Source: Roseomonas sp. (GTDB taxonomy: Bacteria; Pseudomonadota; Alphaproteobacteria; Acetobacterales; Acetobacteraceae). Taken from it: a DNA stretch of 42,847 bases. Made by a program: the position numbers and the translations under genes. Each line of letters starts with the position of its first letter. Positions within the stretch are counted from its first letter, which is position 1. Below, in pieces: positions 1 to 7,670 of the stretch. Below the pieces are notes generated by a model, which was not told where the DNA came from, did not search any database, and saw nothing but the letters and a program-made list of their open reading frames with translations. The DNA lies in contig JADCEV010000052.1 in NCBI GenBank assembly GCA_020249865.1, forward strand, positions 1 through 42,847, given 5' to 3'.

Positions 1-240
1 ACGATTTTTGGCGAAATCACTGCGGCCCTGGCGCGTGGTGATCGCGTGGAATTGCGCGGCTTTGGCGCCTTTTCAACAAAATCGCGTGAAGGCCGCACCG
101 GGCGCAATCCGCGCACCGGGGAATCCGTGCCGGTGGAGCCGAAATCCGTGCCCTATTTCAAACCTGGCAAGGAATTGCGCGAACGCATCAATGCGAAGAA
201 GGCGCCAGCCCCCGCTAAGCGCGCGGCGCGCAAGGCGTGA
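1..240 (+). CDS. ihfB: Integration host factor subunit beta (3' part)
   Basis: The reading frame is open from base 1, so the start lies outside the window. It encodes the C-terminal ~79 residues of a HU/IHF-family DNA-bending protein. The beta-arm region [22 protein letters not shown] is followed by a [14 protein letters not shown] segment, the typical end of IHF beta. A short Lys/Ala/Pro-rich tail ([14 protein letters not shown]) follows. IHF acts as an alpha-beta heterodimer that bends DNA sharply in nucleoid organisation, recombination and sigma-54 promoter control. The order ihfB - lapA-like - pyrF/trpF is common in alphaproteobacteria and supports IHF beta over HU, although HU cannot be fully excluded without the N-terminus. 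Confidence 0.9.
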   Translation, partial: TIFGEITAALARGDRVELRGFGAFSTKSREGRTGRNPRTGESVPVEPKSVPYFKPGKELRERINAKKAPAPAKRAARKA

Positions 241-392
241 TGCGCTAAGGATGTCTGCCGTTTTCTGATTACCAACCGCAGTAGATTTTTCGTTTGCTGC
301 TCTGGGCCCATGGCGCGCCTTGCGCGATTATGCCTTGACGCGAAGGCGCCAGCGGGGATTGTGTGACCAAGCTTATCCCCAAAGGCCCCGCA

Positions 393-698
393 ATGCGCTG
401 GTTCATCTTTCTGCCCCTCGCCATTCTCGTGGTGCTCTTCATGCTCTCGAACCCGCAGAGCATCGAATTGCGTCTCTGGCCCTTTGATGTTGCCTGGACG
501 GCCTCGGCCTCCATCGCCGTGCTTTCCATTGCCGCTGTCGCCTTCCTGCTGGGTGCGCTGATCGCTTGGGCGGCTGGCCTGCCGGCGCGGCACCGGGGCC
601 GCGCTGCCGAACGCCGCGTCACTGCCCTGGAAGCGGAGCTGAAGGCGCTCAACGCCGCCAAGCAAGCCAGCGAAGAAAAGGCCCTGACCAAAGCATGA
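393..698 (+). CDS. LapA-domain (DUF1049) inner-membrane protein
   Basis: This is a 101-residue protein with two hydrophobic segments, roughly residues 3-20 and 37-62. Between them is the [13 protein letters not shown] stretch typical of the lipopolysaccharide-assembly LapA/DUF1049 family. A charged helical tail follows ([20 protein letters not shown]), probably a coiled coil on the cytoplasmic side. E. coli LapA works with LapB in controlling LPS synthesis; here only the LapA-like domain is seen. The ATG at 393 is chosen because AAAGG sits 7 bases upstream and the protein then opens directly with the membrane helix. An in-frame GTG at 363 is the alternative. The stop overlaps the pyrF start as ATGA (695-698), implying translational coupling. 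Confidence 0.8.
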   Translation: MRWFIFLPLAILVVLFMLSNPQSIELRLWPFDVAWTASASIAVLSIAAVAFLLGALIAWAAGLPARHRGRAAERRVTALEAELKALNAAKQASEEKALTKA

Positions 699-1402
699 TC
701 GCCCGCCCCCAAAGCGGCACCGCCCGCATCATCCCAGCGCTTGATTCTGGCGATGCGGCGCGTGCCCAAACCCTTGCCGAAACCCTGGCACCCCATTGCG
801 GTGTGCTGAAGGTGGGGTTGGAGCTTTTCACCTCAGCCGGCCCGGCCATTGTCAGCGCCATGGCGCGGCATCGCCCGGTGTTTCTTGATTTGAAGCTGCA
901 CGACATCCCAAACACCGTCGCCGGCGCCGTGCGGTCTTTGCTGCCGCTCCGCCCCGCCATGATGACGCTGCATGCCGCGGGCGGTGCCGCCATGATCGCC
1001 GCCGCGCGCGCCGAGGCCGAGAAGGCCGGCGCCGAGCGCCCGATGCTACTGGCGGTGACCGTGCTCACCAGCATTGACGCCGAAACCCTGGCGAGCACGG
1101 GTGTCGCCGCCAGCCCCGCCGACCAGGTGCTGCGCTTGGCGCGGCTTGCGCTCAATGCCGGGGCGGATGGCCTGGTATGCAGCCCGCAGGAAGCCGGGGT
1201 GCTCCGCGCCGCGCTTGGCCCTGCCCCCTTCCTGGTGGTGCCGGGCGTGCGGCCCGCCGGCAGCGCGACGGGAGATCAGGCACGCACCGCCACACCGGCC
1301 GAGGCCGTTACCGCCGGGGCAGATTGGATTGTGGTGGGCCGCCCCATCACCGGCGCTGCGGACCCGGCAGCAGCAGCGGCAGCCATCGCGGCAGGGCTTT
1401 AG
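695..1402 (+). CDS. pyrF: Orotidine 5'-phosphate decarboxylase
   Basis: PyrF converts OMP to UMP, the last step of de novo pyrimidine synthesis, in the cytoplasm. The 235-residue protein has the family signature [13 protein letters not shown] at residues 63-75, which contains the Asp-Lys-Asp catalytic array (D65, K67, D70). It also has the C-terminal phosphate-binding segments VVPGVRPAG and [13 protein letters not shown] of a TIM barrel. Length is normal for the short bacterial class. The ATG overlaps the stop of the upstream lapA-like gene, and trpF starts two bases after its stop, so the three are very likely one transcript. A longer in-frame opening to 566 is out-of-frame overlap with lapA and not a real start. 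Confidence 0.96.
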   Translation: MIARPQSGTARIIPALDSGDAARAQTLAETLAPHCGVLKVGLELFTSAGPAIVSAMARHRPVFLDLKLHDIPNTVAGAVRSLLPLRPAMMTLHAAGGAAMIAAARAEAEKAGAERPMLLAVTVLTSIDAETLASTGVAASPADQVLRLARLALNAGADGLVCSPQEAGVLRAALGPAPFLVVPGVRPAGSATGDQARTATPAEAVTAGADWIVVGRPITGAADPAAAAAAIAAGL

Positions 1403-1404
1403 GC

Positions 1405-2046
1405 GTGCTGGTCAAGATTTGCGGCATCAAGGATACGGCCGCGCTGGACGCGGCCCGGCAGGCAGGCGCGGATATGGTGGGGTTTGTCTTCTTCCCGCCC
1501 TCTCCGCGCGCCGTGACGGCCAATCAGGCTGGTCTGCTCGCGCGGTCCTACGCGGATGGCCCGAAACGCGTCGGGCTGTTTGTGGACCCGGATGACGCCA
1601 TGCTCGCCGCGATACTTGCCGAAGTGCCGCTCGATATTCTGCAATTGCAAGGGGAGGAAACCCCGGCGCGGGCGGGCGAAATCCGTGCCCGTTTCGGCAA
1701 GCCGGTGATGAAGGCGCTCGGCATTGGCAGCAAGGCCGATCTGGCGCGCCTGCCCTATTATGCCGATCAGGTGGATTACTTCCTGCTCGATGCCCCCCCG
1801 CCGGCCGGCAGTGCCCTGCCCGGTGGCAATGCGCAGGCTTTCGATTGGGCGCTGATGAAGGGCGAACGCCCGCCGCGCCCCTGGCTGCTCGCGGGCGGCT
1901 TGACGCCTGCCAATGTGGTTGAGGCCATCGCGGCCTCCGGCGCGCCGGGGGTGGATGTGTCCTCAGGCGTTGAGCGGGCGCGTGGCATCAAGGACCCCGC
2001 CGCCATTACGGCCTTTATCGCCGCCGCCAAATCTGTGCGCGCGTGA
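1405..2046 (+). CDS. trpF: Phosphoribosylanthranilate isomerase
   Basis: TrpF catalyses the Amadori rearrangement of N-(5'-phosphoribosyl)anthranilate to CdRP in tryptophan synthesis. The protein is 213 residues, normal for monofunctional TrpF. It starts at GTG 1405 with the hallmark VKICGIKD, which carries the catalytic cysteine. GFVFFPPSPRAV, the LQLQGEE strand and the C-terminal LAGGLTPANV...GVDVSSGVE phosphate-binding region with its catalytic Asp are all present. It begins 2 bp after pyrF. In many alphaproteobacteria trpF is followed by trpB and trpA; here the next gene is an MFS transporter overlapping by 4 bp. Confidence 0.96.
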   Translation: MLVKICGIKDTAALDAARQAGADMVGFVFFPPSPRAVTANQAGLLARSYADGPKRVGLFVDPDDAMLAAILAEVPLDILQLQGEETPARAGEIRARFGKPVMKALGIGSKADLARLPYYADQVDYFLLDAPPPAGSALPGGNAQAFDWALMKGERPPRPWLLAGGLTPANVVEAIAASGAPGVDVSSGVERARGIKDPAAITAFIAAAKSVRA

Positions 2047-3224
2047 CTGCGCCAGGGGAAGACGAGGCCGCCGAAAAGGCAAAGATGCGGCGCGTGCTGG
2101 CGATTTTCGGCCCGGCGGTCTTTGCCGGCGCCTTTGCCACCCGCGTCACAGACCCAACGGTGGCCGAAATCGCCGGCGAATTCAGCGTGACGGCGGCCGA
2201 GGCCGCCTTGCTCGGCACCGCCTATACCCTGCCCTTCGCCCTGGTGCAGCCAATCCTGGGGCCGGTTGCGGATTCCATCGGCAAGCGTCGGATTGTCATG
2301 ATCTGTGTTGCGCTACTTGGCATCATGCTGCTGGCCGCCGCGGTTTCGGCGAGCTTTGGCTGGCTGATGGCGTTTCGTGCGGCTTCCGGCATGGCGGCGG
2401 GGGGCATGATGCCGCTCACCCTCGCCATCATGGGCGATGCGGTATCGCTGAAATACCGGCAGGTGGCGCTATCGCGCATTCTGGTCTTCGGCATTAGCGG
2501 GCAGATCGCGGGCGGCGTGGTGGCCGGCCCCATCGCCGCCATTGCCGGCTGGCGCGGCGTGCTGGTGGTTTGCGCCATCGCTGCCTTCATTGGCCTTATC
2601 GCCCTGATCCTGGCCGCCCGCGGCGCCGCGCGAGAGGTCATGACGCGCTATGACCCCATGGTCGCGCTGCAACGCTATCGCGGCATCATCGCCAACCCCG
2701 CCGCGCTGCCGTTATTCGCCGCCGTTGCGGTGGAAGGCGGCCTGGTTTTTGGCGTTTTCCCCTTCATCGCGCCGCTGCTGATCGAACGCGCCATTGGCAG
2801 CACCATGGAAGCGGGTTTTGCCATTGGCGCCTTTGGCCTGGGCGGGCTGTTGTTTGCCGCCCTGGTCGCGCCGCTGCTGGCCCGCTTTGGCCAGGCCGGC
2901 GTGATCCGCATTGGTGGCGCCACCGCTGCCCTGGCGCTGATTGGCTTTGCGCTGGCGCCATCCCTGGTGGTGGCGACGCTGGCGGGCCTCGGGCTCGGGC
3001 TTGGCTTTTACATGATCCATAACGCCATCCAGACCCGCGCGACCGAGCTTGCCCCCCAGGCCCGCGGCAGTGCGATGTCCCTGCATGCCTTCGCCTTTTT
3101 CGGCGGCCAATCGCTTGGCCCGATCTTTTATGGGCTGGGGGCGATGGTCTTTGGCCTGCCCATCACCCTGGCGCTGGCGGGCGCCGCGATCATGGTGCTG
3201 GCGCTGCTTTTGGCGCGGCGCTGA
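2043..3224 (+). CDS. MFS transporter (DHA1-type)
   Basis: This is a 393-residue major facilitator with about twelve hydrophobic segments. The MFS loop 2-3 motif appears as GPVADSIGKRRIVM (about residues 73-86), and a second-half GALFARFG-like loop is present (LVAPLLARFGQAGVIRIGG). The N-terminal 18 residues are charged and cytoplasmic. Such proteins in the inner membrane are usually proton-driven drug or metabolite exporters; the substrate cannot be read from sequence. The GTG start overlaps the trpF stop as GTGA (2043-2046), so it is translationally coupled to the pyrF-trpF operon. Whether the location reflects function (for instance export of an aromatic metabolite) is speculation. Confidence 0.88.
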   Translation: MTAPGEDEAAEKAKMRRVLAIFGPAVFAGAFATRVTDPTVAEIAGEFSVTAAEAALLGTAYTLPFALVQPILGPVADSIGKRRIVMICVALLGIMLLAAAVSASFGWLMAFRAASGMAAGGMMPLTLAIMGDAVSLKYRQVALSRILVFGISGQIAGGVVAGPIAAIAGWRGVLVVCAIAAFIGLIALILAARGAAREVMTRYDPMVALQRYRGIIANPAALPLFAAVAVEGGLVFGVFPFIAPLLIERAIGSTMEAGFAIGAFGLGGLLFAALVAPLLARFGQAGVIRIGGATAALALIGFALAPSLVVATLAGLGLGLGFYMIHNAIQTRATELAPQARGSAMSLHAFAFFGGQSLGPIFYGLGAMVFGLPITLALAGAAIMVLALLLARR

Positions 3225-3546
3225 AGCGGCTTCGGGGCGCCCGATTCGCAGCCCGCGAAAGCCCCCCATTCAGGCCAAGTGAACAAAGTGGCAACTATTA
3301 ACAAAAAGCATTAAGTATTTTATCCATATTTTTCAATGGTATAAATCACCACAAAAGAACAAAACCACAACGCGCGACTCGGCTCAACCTACGCCACTGT
3401 TATCCCAAGATATTGTGGCAGGGCCTGAACCCCTACCACAAGCGCGTTCGCGTCCCGTGCCGGGCGGAACCTTGGGGCGCCGGCATTGATGTGGCCCTGG
3501 CGATATGGCCCAATGGCGCCTGAACCCATCCACACAGGAAACACCC
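3225..3546. other. AT-rich intergenic spacer
   Basis: No convincing gene is seen in these 322 bases. From about 3281 to 3372 the sequence is strikingly AT-rich for this genome (runs such as AACTATTAACAAAAAGCATT and TATTTTATCCATATTTTTCA). It contains TATAAA at 3340-3345 that could serve as a -10 element, but no good TTGACA lies at 16-18 bp spacing. The rest to 3546 is GC-rich and ends with an AGGAAA ribosome-binding site for the next gene. Possible roles are a promoter region for 3547, a binding site for a nucleoid or MucR-like silencer, or a scar of a lost gene. Confidence 0.5.
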
Positions 3547-3870
3547 ATGTCCAAGGCCTTCTTCATGGTGCGCGCCGTGGTCGCCGACCCCGCCGACCGC
3601 CCCGCTTTCGACACCTGGTATGAAAAGGAACACCTGCCCGATGCGCTGGCGGCCTTTGGCGTCGCCCATGCCTGGCGCTGCTGGAGCAAGACGGACCCCT
3701 CGCTCCATTTCGCCTTCTATGAGTTCCCGAGCCTGGCCGCGGCCGAGGCGCTGCCGGGTTCCCCCGCGCTGGCCAGCATGATCAAGGAGTTTGACCGCGT
3801 TTGGGGCAGCCGGGTCACACGGTCCCGCGAAATCCTGGAATTCGCCGGGGAGGCGCGGCGCCCCGGCTGA
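3547..3870 (+). CDS. Small dimeric alpha/beta-barrel-type protein, unknown function
   Basis: A 107-residue protein begins MSKAFFMVRAVV and carries FDTWYEKEHLPDAL at about residues 21-34. This W-Y-x-x-E-H-L-P pattern is typical of ferredoxin-like dimeric barrel proteins (EthD/ABM-like folds), which include small monooxygenases and stress proteins. An aromatic-rich strand (LHFAFYEF) follows. The ATG at 3547 has AGGAAA just upstream; an in-frame ATG at 3505 gives a poorer N-terminus. It is a single gene. Its stop abuts the stop of the convergent aminotransferase (TGA|TCA at 3868-3873) with no space for a separate terminator. The enzymatic role is unknown. Confidence 0.7.
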   Translation: MSKAFFMVRAVVADPADRPAFDTWYEKEHLPDALAAFGVAHAWRCWSKTDPSLHFAFYEFPSLAAAEALPGSPALASMIKEFDRVWGSRVTRSREILEFAGEARRPG

Positions 3871-5034
3871 TCAGCGCTTGGACAAGGCTTCAGCCAGACG
3901 CCCGCTGGCTTCGCGGATGCGAGCCTCACTTTGCGCGAAACACAGGCGCAAATGACCTTCCCCGCCCGCGCCAAAGGCGGCCCCCGGTGCTATACCAACC
4001 CGCGCCGAATGCAGCAGGGATTTCGCCAGCGCCAGGCTATCCGTGCAGCCTTCCACCTTCAGAAACAGGTACATCGCCCCATCCGGGCGCGGTGCGGTGA
4101 CACCCGGCACGGCGGAAAGCGCCGCATGGGCAATATCACGCGCCTTCAGATAGCGCGCGCGGGTTTCCGCGATGAAGGCATCCCCCTGATCGAGTGCCAC
4201 CACGCCCGCATGCTGGATGAAGGTGGGCGCGGATGACATGTTGAATTCATTGAGCTTGCCGATGGCCTCCATCAAGGCCGGGGGTGCCACAATCCAGCCA
4301 AGGCGCCAGCCCGTCATGGCCCAGGATTTGGAAAAGGAATTGACCGAAACAACACGATCCTGCTCATCCGCAATTTCCAGAAAGGACGGCGCGGCATCGC
4401 CGGCGAAATAGAGCCTTTCATAGACATCATCGGCAAGAATCCAGGTGCCGGTCTGGCGGCATTTGGCAAGGATGGCGCGCTGTTCATCGGCGGTCAGCGT
4501 CCAGCCGGTGGGATTGCCGGGGCTGTTCAGGAAAAGCAGCTTGGTCTCGGGCGTGATGGCCGCCAGCACCTCATCCAAATCCGCGCGCCAGATACCGTTC
4601 ATGAGGCGAAGCGGCAAATCCGCCACTTCCGCGCCCATCACGCGCGCAATGCCATCCATATTGGGCCAGGCGGGGGTGGGGATGACCACGCGATCACCCG
4701 GCGAAAGGAGTGCTTGCGCCACCAGCATGAGCGCATTGACGCCCGATGCGGTGACGGCGACCCGCGCTGTGCCGACGTTGCGATGATTGCGCTGAAGGTA
4801 GGATGCGATGGCTTCACGCAGCGGTGGGATACCAGGATTGGGCGCGTAGAAGGTTTTGCCCTCATCCAGCGCCAGCTTCGCCGCTTCCCGCACGAAATCC
4901 GGTGTGACCGTATCCGGCTCCCCGAACCAAAGTGGAATGACATCGGGCATGTAGCGCCCGACTTCGGAGACTTCCCGGATCAGCGAGCCGGGGATTTCAG
5001 CAAGGGCGGGGCGGGGGGTGGGTTCGAAGCGCAT
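3871..5034 (-). CDS. Class I/II pyridoxal-phosphate aminotransferase
   Basis: This is a 387-residue fold-type I PLP enzyme. Visible features are the substrate-loop region YAPNPGIPPLREAIA (63-77), SGVN (98-101), the NSPGNPTG motif with N174, ADDVY with D202 and Y205, and the Schiff-base lysine K236 in SFSKSWAMTGWRLGW. The C-terminal Arg in HLRLCFA would bind the substrate carboxylate. Length and motifs match AspC/AlaT-like aminotransferases that move amino groups to 2-oxoglutarate or pyruvate; the substrate is not predictable. The ATG at 5034 gives a normal N-terminus. It lies 44 bp downstream of the TPR lipoprotein gene on the same strand and may share its transcript. Confidence 0.93.
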   Translation of the reverse strand: MRFEPTPRPALAEIPGSLIREVSEVGRYMPDVIPLWFGEPDTVTPDFVREAAKLALDEGKTFYAPNPGIPPLREAIASYLQRNHRNVGTARVAVTASGVNALMLVAQALLSPGDRVVIPTPAWPNMDGIARVMGAEVADLPLRLMNGIWRADLDEVLAAITPETKLLFLNSPGNPTGWTLTADEQRAILAKCRQTGTWILADDVYERLYFAGDAAPSFLEIADEQDRVVSVNSFSKSWAMTGWRLGWIVAPPALMEAIGKLNEFNMSSAPTFIQHAGVVALDQGDAFIAETRARYLKARDIAHAALSAVPGVTAPRPDGAMYLFLKVEGCTDSLALAKSLLHSARVGIAPGAAFGAGGEGHLRLCFAQSEARIREASGRLAEALSKR

Positions 5035-5078
5035 CGGGCGGCTTTAGCCTGAGGCGCCTGGCTTGGACAGGGTGGGGT

Positions 5079-5894
5079 TCAGGTTCGTCGCCCTAGCGAC
5101 ACGGCCTTGTCTAAATCCGCGACCGCATTCGCCTGGTCTCCCCGCAAAGCATGGGCACGCCCACGATTTTGATAGGCTTCAGCATTACTGGGATCAAGCT
5201 GAATGGCCTTAGTGAAATCGTCAATGGCGGCGGCGCTATTGCCTTGCGCGAGGCGAAGGGAACCACGATTGACGTAGAAGGAAGCGACATCCGGCTTGAG
5301 TTGTATGGCGCGGTTGGAATCCGCCATGGCGCCCGCATTGTCATTCAAAAGACGCTTGACCATTCCCCTGAGATCATAGGCATTGGCATTATTGGGCTCA
5401 AGGCGGATGACCGCATTCGCGTCATCGAGCGCGCCTGTGAAATCACGTTGCGTGATTCGGATGGCCGCCCTTAGAGAACGTGCATTTGCGCGATCTGGGG
5501 CAAGGCGAATGATCTCGTTCAGGTCCTCCTGGGCACCGACCATATTGCCCTGCCGCATCCGAAGTTCGGCGCGGGCGGCATAGCCCCCGACAAAGCGTGG
5601 GTTTATGCGTAGGGCAGCATCACAATCGGCAGCGGCACTTTCGGATGCATTCATGCGACCTTTCACAATGCATCTTTCGGACAAAACCTCGGGAAATTCG
5701 GGCCGCAAGTTGAGCGCCGCATCAAAATCCGCCAAGGCAGCAGTAAGGTTACCGGTTTGCCGATGGATAGAACCGCGCATCGCAAGCACGGCAGCCATCT
5801 GGGCATTATTGCCTGTAGCTGTTGTGGTCGGTAAGGAATGCTGCTGAGCGCAACCCGCCAAGGATAGTGCCAGCACGACGATCAAGACCCGCAT
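5079..5894 (-). CDS. TPR-repeat lipoprotein
   Basis: The protein (271 residues from the ATG at 5894) opens with MRVLIVVLALSLAGC, a short lipoprotein signal with an L-S-L-A-G-C lipobox. The mature protein would therefore be anchored through Cys15. About seven 34-residue tetratricopeptide repeats follow, each with the alternating pattern RG...G...AA..D...AI.L.P. They run almost to the C-terminus, forming a superhelical protein-binding scaffold. In-frame ATGs at 5915 and 5948 would add basic residues before the signal; 5894 is preferred because GGA lies about 9 bases upstream. The partner is unknown. The neighbouring aminotransferase gives no clear functional link. Confidence 0.85.
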   Translation of the reverse strand: MRVLIVVLALSLAGCAQQHSLPTTTATGNNAQMAAVLAMRGSIHRQTGNLTAALADFDAALNLRPEFPEVLSERCIVKGRMNASESAAADCDAALRINPRFVGGYAARAELRMRQGNMVGAQEDLNEIIRLAPDRANARSLRAAIRITQRDFTGALDDANAVIRLEPNNANAYDLRGMVKRLLNDNAGAMADSNRAIQLKPDVASFYVNRGSLRLAQGNSAAAIDDFTKAIQLDPSNAEAYQNRGRAHALRGDQANAVADLDKAVSLGRRT

Positions 5895-6073
5895 GTCAAG
5901 CTTCCGCTCTCTCATTCTTCTGTAAAGTCTCCCATTCCCATATCGCACATGTCAATTATTCCGAAACCGAGCGATCCTTGGGTTCCAAGGGCCTTTCGGC
6001 CCTTGGCGGGTGGGTGCGGGAGAGCAGAGCCCTCCCGCTTCTGTTATCATGATTCTTTATCAGGAGTGTGCCC

Positions 6074-6823
6074 ATGTCGCGCGATATCCTCGGCTGGCGG
6101 AAGCTTTTTGGCGTGATGGGGCCTTCAACCAATACGGTGGTGCAGCCTGATTATGACATGCTGCGCCCGGCGGGTGTCACCAATCACTATAGCCGCATTT
6201 TCACGCCTGATTCCGATGCGGTTTCCAATGAAAGTTTTCGGGCCGGTATTGCCGTGATCAGTGGCAATACGATGGATGCGGTGCGCAGTGTCATGACCTG
6301 CCATCCGGATTACCTGGTGATGGGCATGTCGGCGATCACGTTTTTCGGTGGGCGGAAGGGCGCCGATGATTTTGTGGCGCAGGTCAGGGATGTTTCCGGC
6401 CTTGGGATCAGCATTGGCAGGCATTCCTGCACGGCCGCCTTGAATGCCTTTGGTGGCATCAGGCGCATTGCGGTGCTGACGCCGTATTGGCCGGTGATGA
6501 ATGCGGAAGTGGCGCGCTATTTCGGCGATATGGGTTTCAGCGTGGTGCGCGATATCGCGCTGCAATGCCGGAGTTGGACTGGTATTGCGCAGGTGACGCC
6601 AGCGGAATGCGTGGCGGCGTTGAAGCGGCTTGATGGCGATGATGTGGATGCAATTGTGCAGGTGGGCACCAATCTTTCCATGATCCGTGTGGCAGCAGCG
6701 GCCGAGCTTTGGTTGGGCAAGCCGGTGCTCGCGATCAATACTGCGACTTATTGGCATGCGCTGCGTGCCAATGGGATTGCGGAAAAGCGCGAAGGTTGTG
6801 GCCGGATTTTTGAGGAGCATTGA
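6074..6823 (+). CDS. Maleate isomerase / arylmalonate decarboxylase-like protein
   Basis: A 249-residue cytoplasmic protein of the Asp/Glu-racemase superfamily, closest in pattern to maleate cis-trans isomerases and arylmalonate decarboxylases. It shows LFGVMGPSTNTVVQPDYDML (11-30), VMGMSAITFFGG (82-93), RIAVLTPYWPVMN (131-143) and a final VLAINTATYWHALRANGI (218-235). The ATG at 6074 has AGGAG 7 bases upstream. In the characterised families catalysis uses a Cys in each half (maleate isomerase), or only the second (arylmalonate decarboxylase). At the corresponding positions here I read MSA (85-87) and GTNLS (198-202), without Cys. Substrate and reaction therefore remain open. It is coupled to the next gene with a 3 bp gap. 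Confidence 0.75.
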   Translation: MSRDILGWRKLFGVMGPSTNTVVQPDYDMLRPAGVTNHYSRIFTPDSDAVSNESFRAGIAVISGNTMDAVRSVMTCHPDYLVMGMSAITFFGGRKGADDFVAQVRDVSGLGISIGRHSCTAALNAFGGIRRIAVLTPYWPVMNAEVARYFGDMGFSVVRDIALQCRSWTGIAQVTPAECVAALKRLDGDDVDAIVQVGTNLSMIRVAAAAELWLGKPVLAINTATYWHALRANGIAEKREGCGRIFEEH

Positions 6824-6826
6824 TCC

Positions 6827-7615
6827 ATGTCTGGTGCTGCGCTTGCCGAAATCCGCGAAACTGAAGCGCCCCCCGCGATTGCCGCGATTTATGCGGCGCT
6901 GAATGAGGGGATTGGCATTGGCCAGGTGAACCTCATCTGGCGCCATGCGGCGACGCTGCCTGGGGTCTTGGATTGGCTTTGGGCGCAGGCCGCGCCGGCA
7001 CTTGGCTGCGGTGCGGCGGCGGCAGCGCGGGATGAAATTGCGGCCGCCATCACGCTTCCCATGCCTGCCGCATTACAGAAGCCGCAGGAGCACGCGGCAA
7101 TCACGGCGGTGGTGGAGATCTATAATCGCGGCAATCTGACAAATCTCGCTTTGCTTTCGGCCATTTTGCTGCGCGCGCAAGGCATGGCGCCAGGCGCACC
7201 ACTGCCCGCCGCAACGCGTGGCGCGATGTTGCCGGCGCCGCCGCCCCTGCCGCGCTTGGCCGGTTTGCCGCCCGCGCAACAGGCGCAGATACGCGCGCTG
7301 ACCGCCGCGCATGGGCTTTCCGATGCGGCGGTGGTGCCAAGCCTTTATCTGCATCTGGCGTTATGGCCGGAATATCTGGCGCGCCTGCCCGAATTGCTGG
7401 CACCGCTGCATGCCGAACAGCGCCTGCACGGCGCGCGCGATGCCGCCGTGGCAGCGGCACGCCGGGCCGCGCCGGGGCTGATCGCAGATCTTGGCGCAGC
7501 GCCGGCACCCCCTGCTGCCTTGCCCGTATTCCTGACGCGGCTTGAGGTTTTTGTGCATGAGGTCATCCCCGGCATGGTGCCGGTTGGGCTATTCCTGCGC
7601 CGCGCCCTGGCGTGA
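6827..7615 (+). CDS. DehI-like (haloacid dehalogenase type) protein, tentative
   Basis: This is a 262-residue, all-helical, Ala/Leu/Pro-rich protein. Segments VNLIWRHAATLPGVLDWLWAQ (about 34-54) and VVEIYNRGNLTNLALLSAILL (about 95-115) recall the two pseudo-repeats of the DehI/2-haloacid dehalogenase family, related in helical fold to AhpD proteins. The match is from memory of the pattern and is not strong. The start codon follows the stop of the maleate-isomerase-like gene by 3 bp, with its GAGGAG site inside the end of that gene, so the pair is an operon. An organic-acid breakdown role for the pair is inference. No catalytic residue can be assigned with confidence. Confidence 0.5.
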   Translation: MSGAALAEIRETEAPPAIAAIYAALNEGIGIGQVNLIWRHAATLPGVLDWLWAQAAPALGCGAAAAARDEIAAAITLPMPAALQKPQEHAAITAVVEIYNRGNLTNLALLSAILLRAQGMAPGAPLPAATRGAMLPAPPPLPRLAGLPPAQQAQIRALTAAHGLSDAAVVPSLYLHLALWPEYLARLPELLAPLHAEQRLHGARDAAVAAARRAAPGLIADLGAAPAPPAALPVFLTRLEVFVHEVIPGMVPVGLFLRRALA

Positions 7616-7670
7616 AGGTAAGCAGACCAAACCGCGGGCGGATCAGCCGGACGAAGTAGCCCCTTTCAGC

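Noticed and set aside
2712-3269. Open frame antisense to the MFS gene
   Set aside because: Gln/Arg/Gly-rich low-complexity shadow with no motif or ribosome-binding site.
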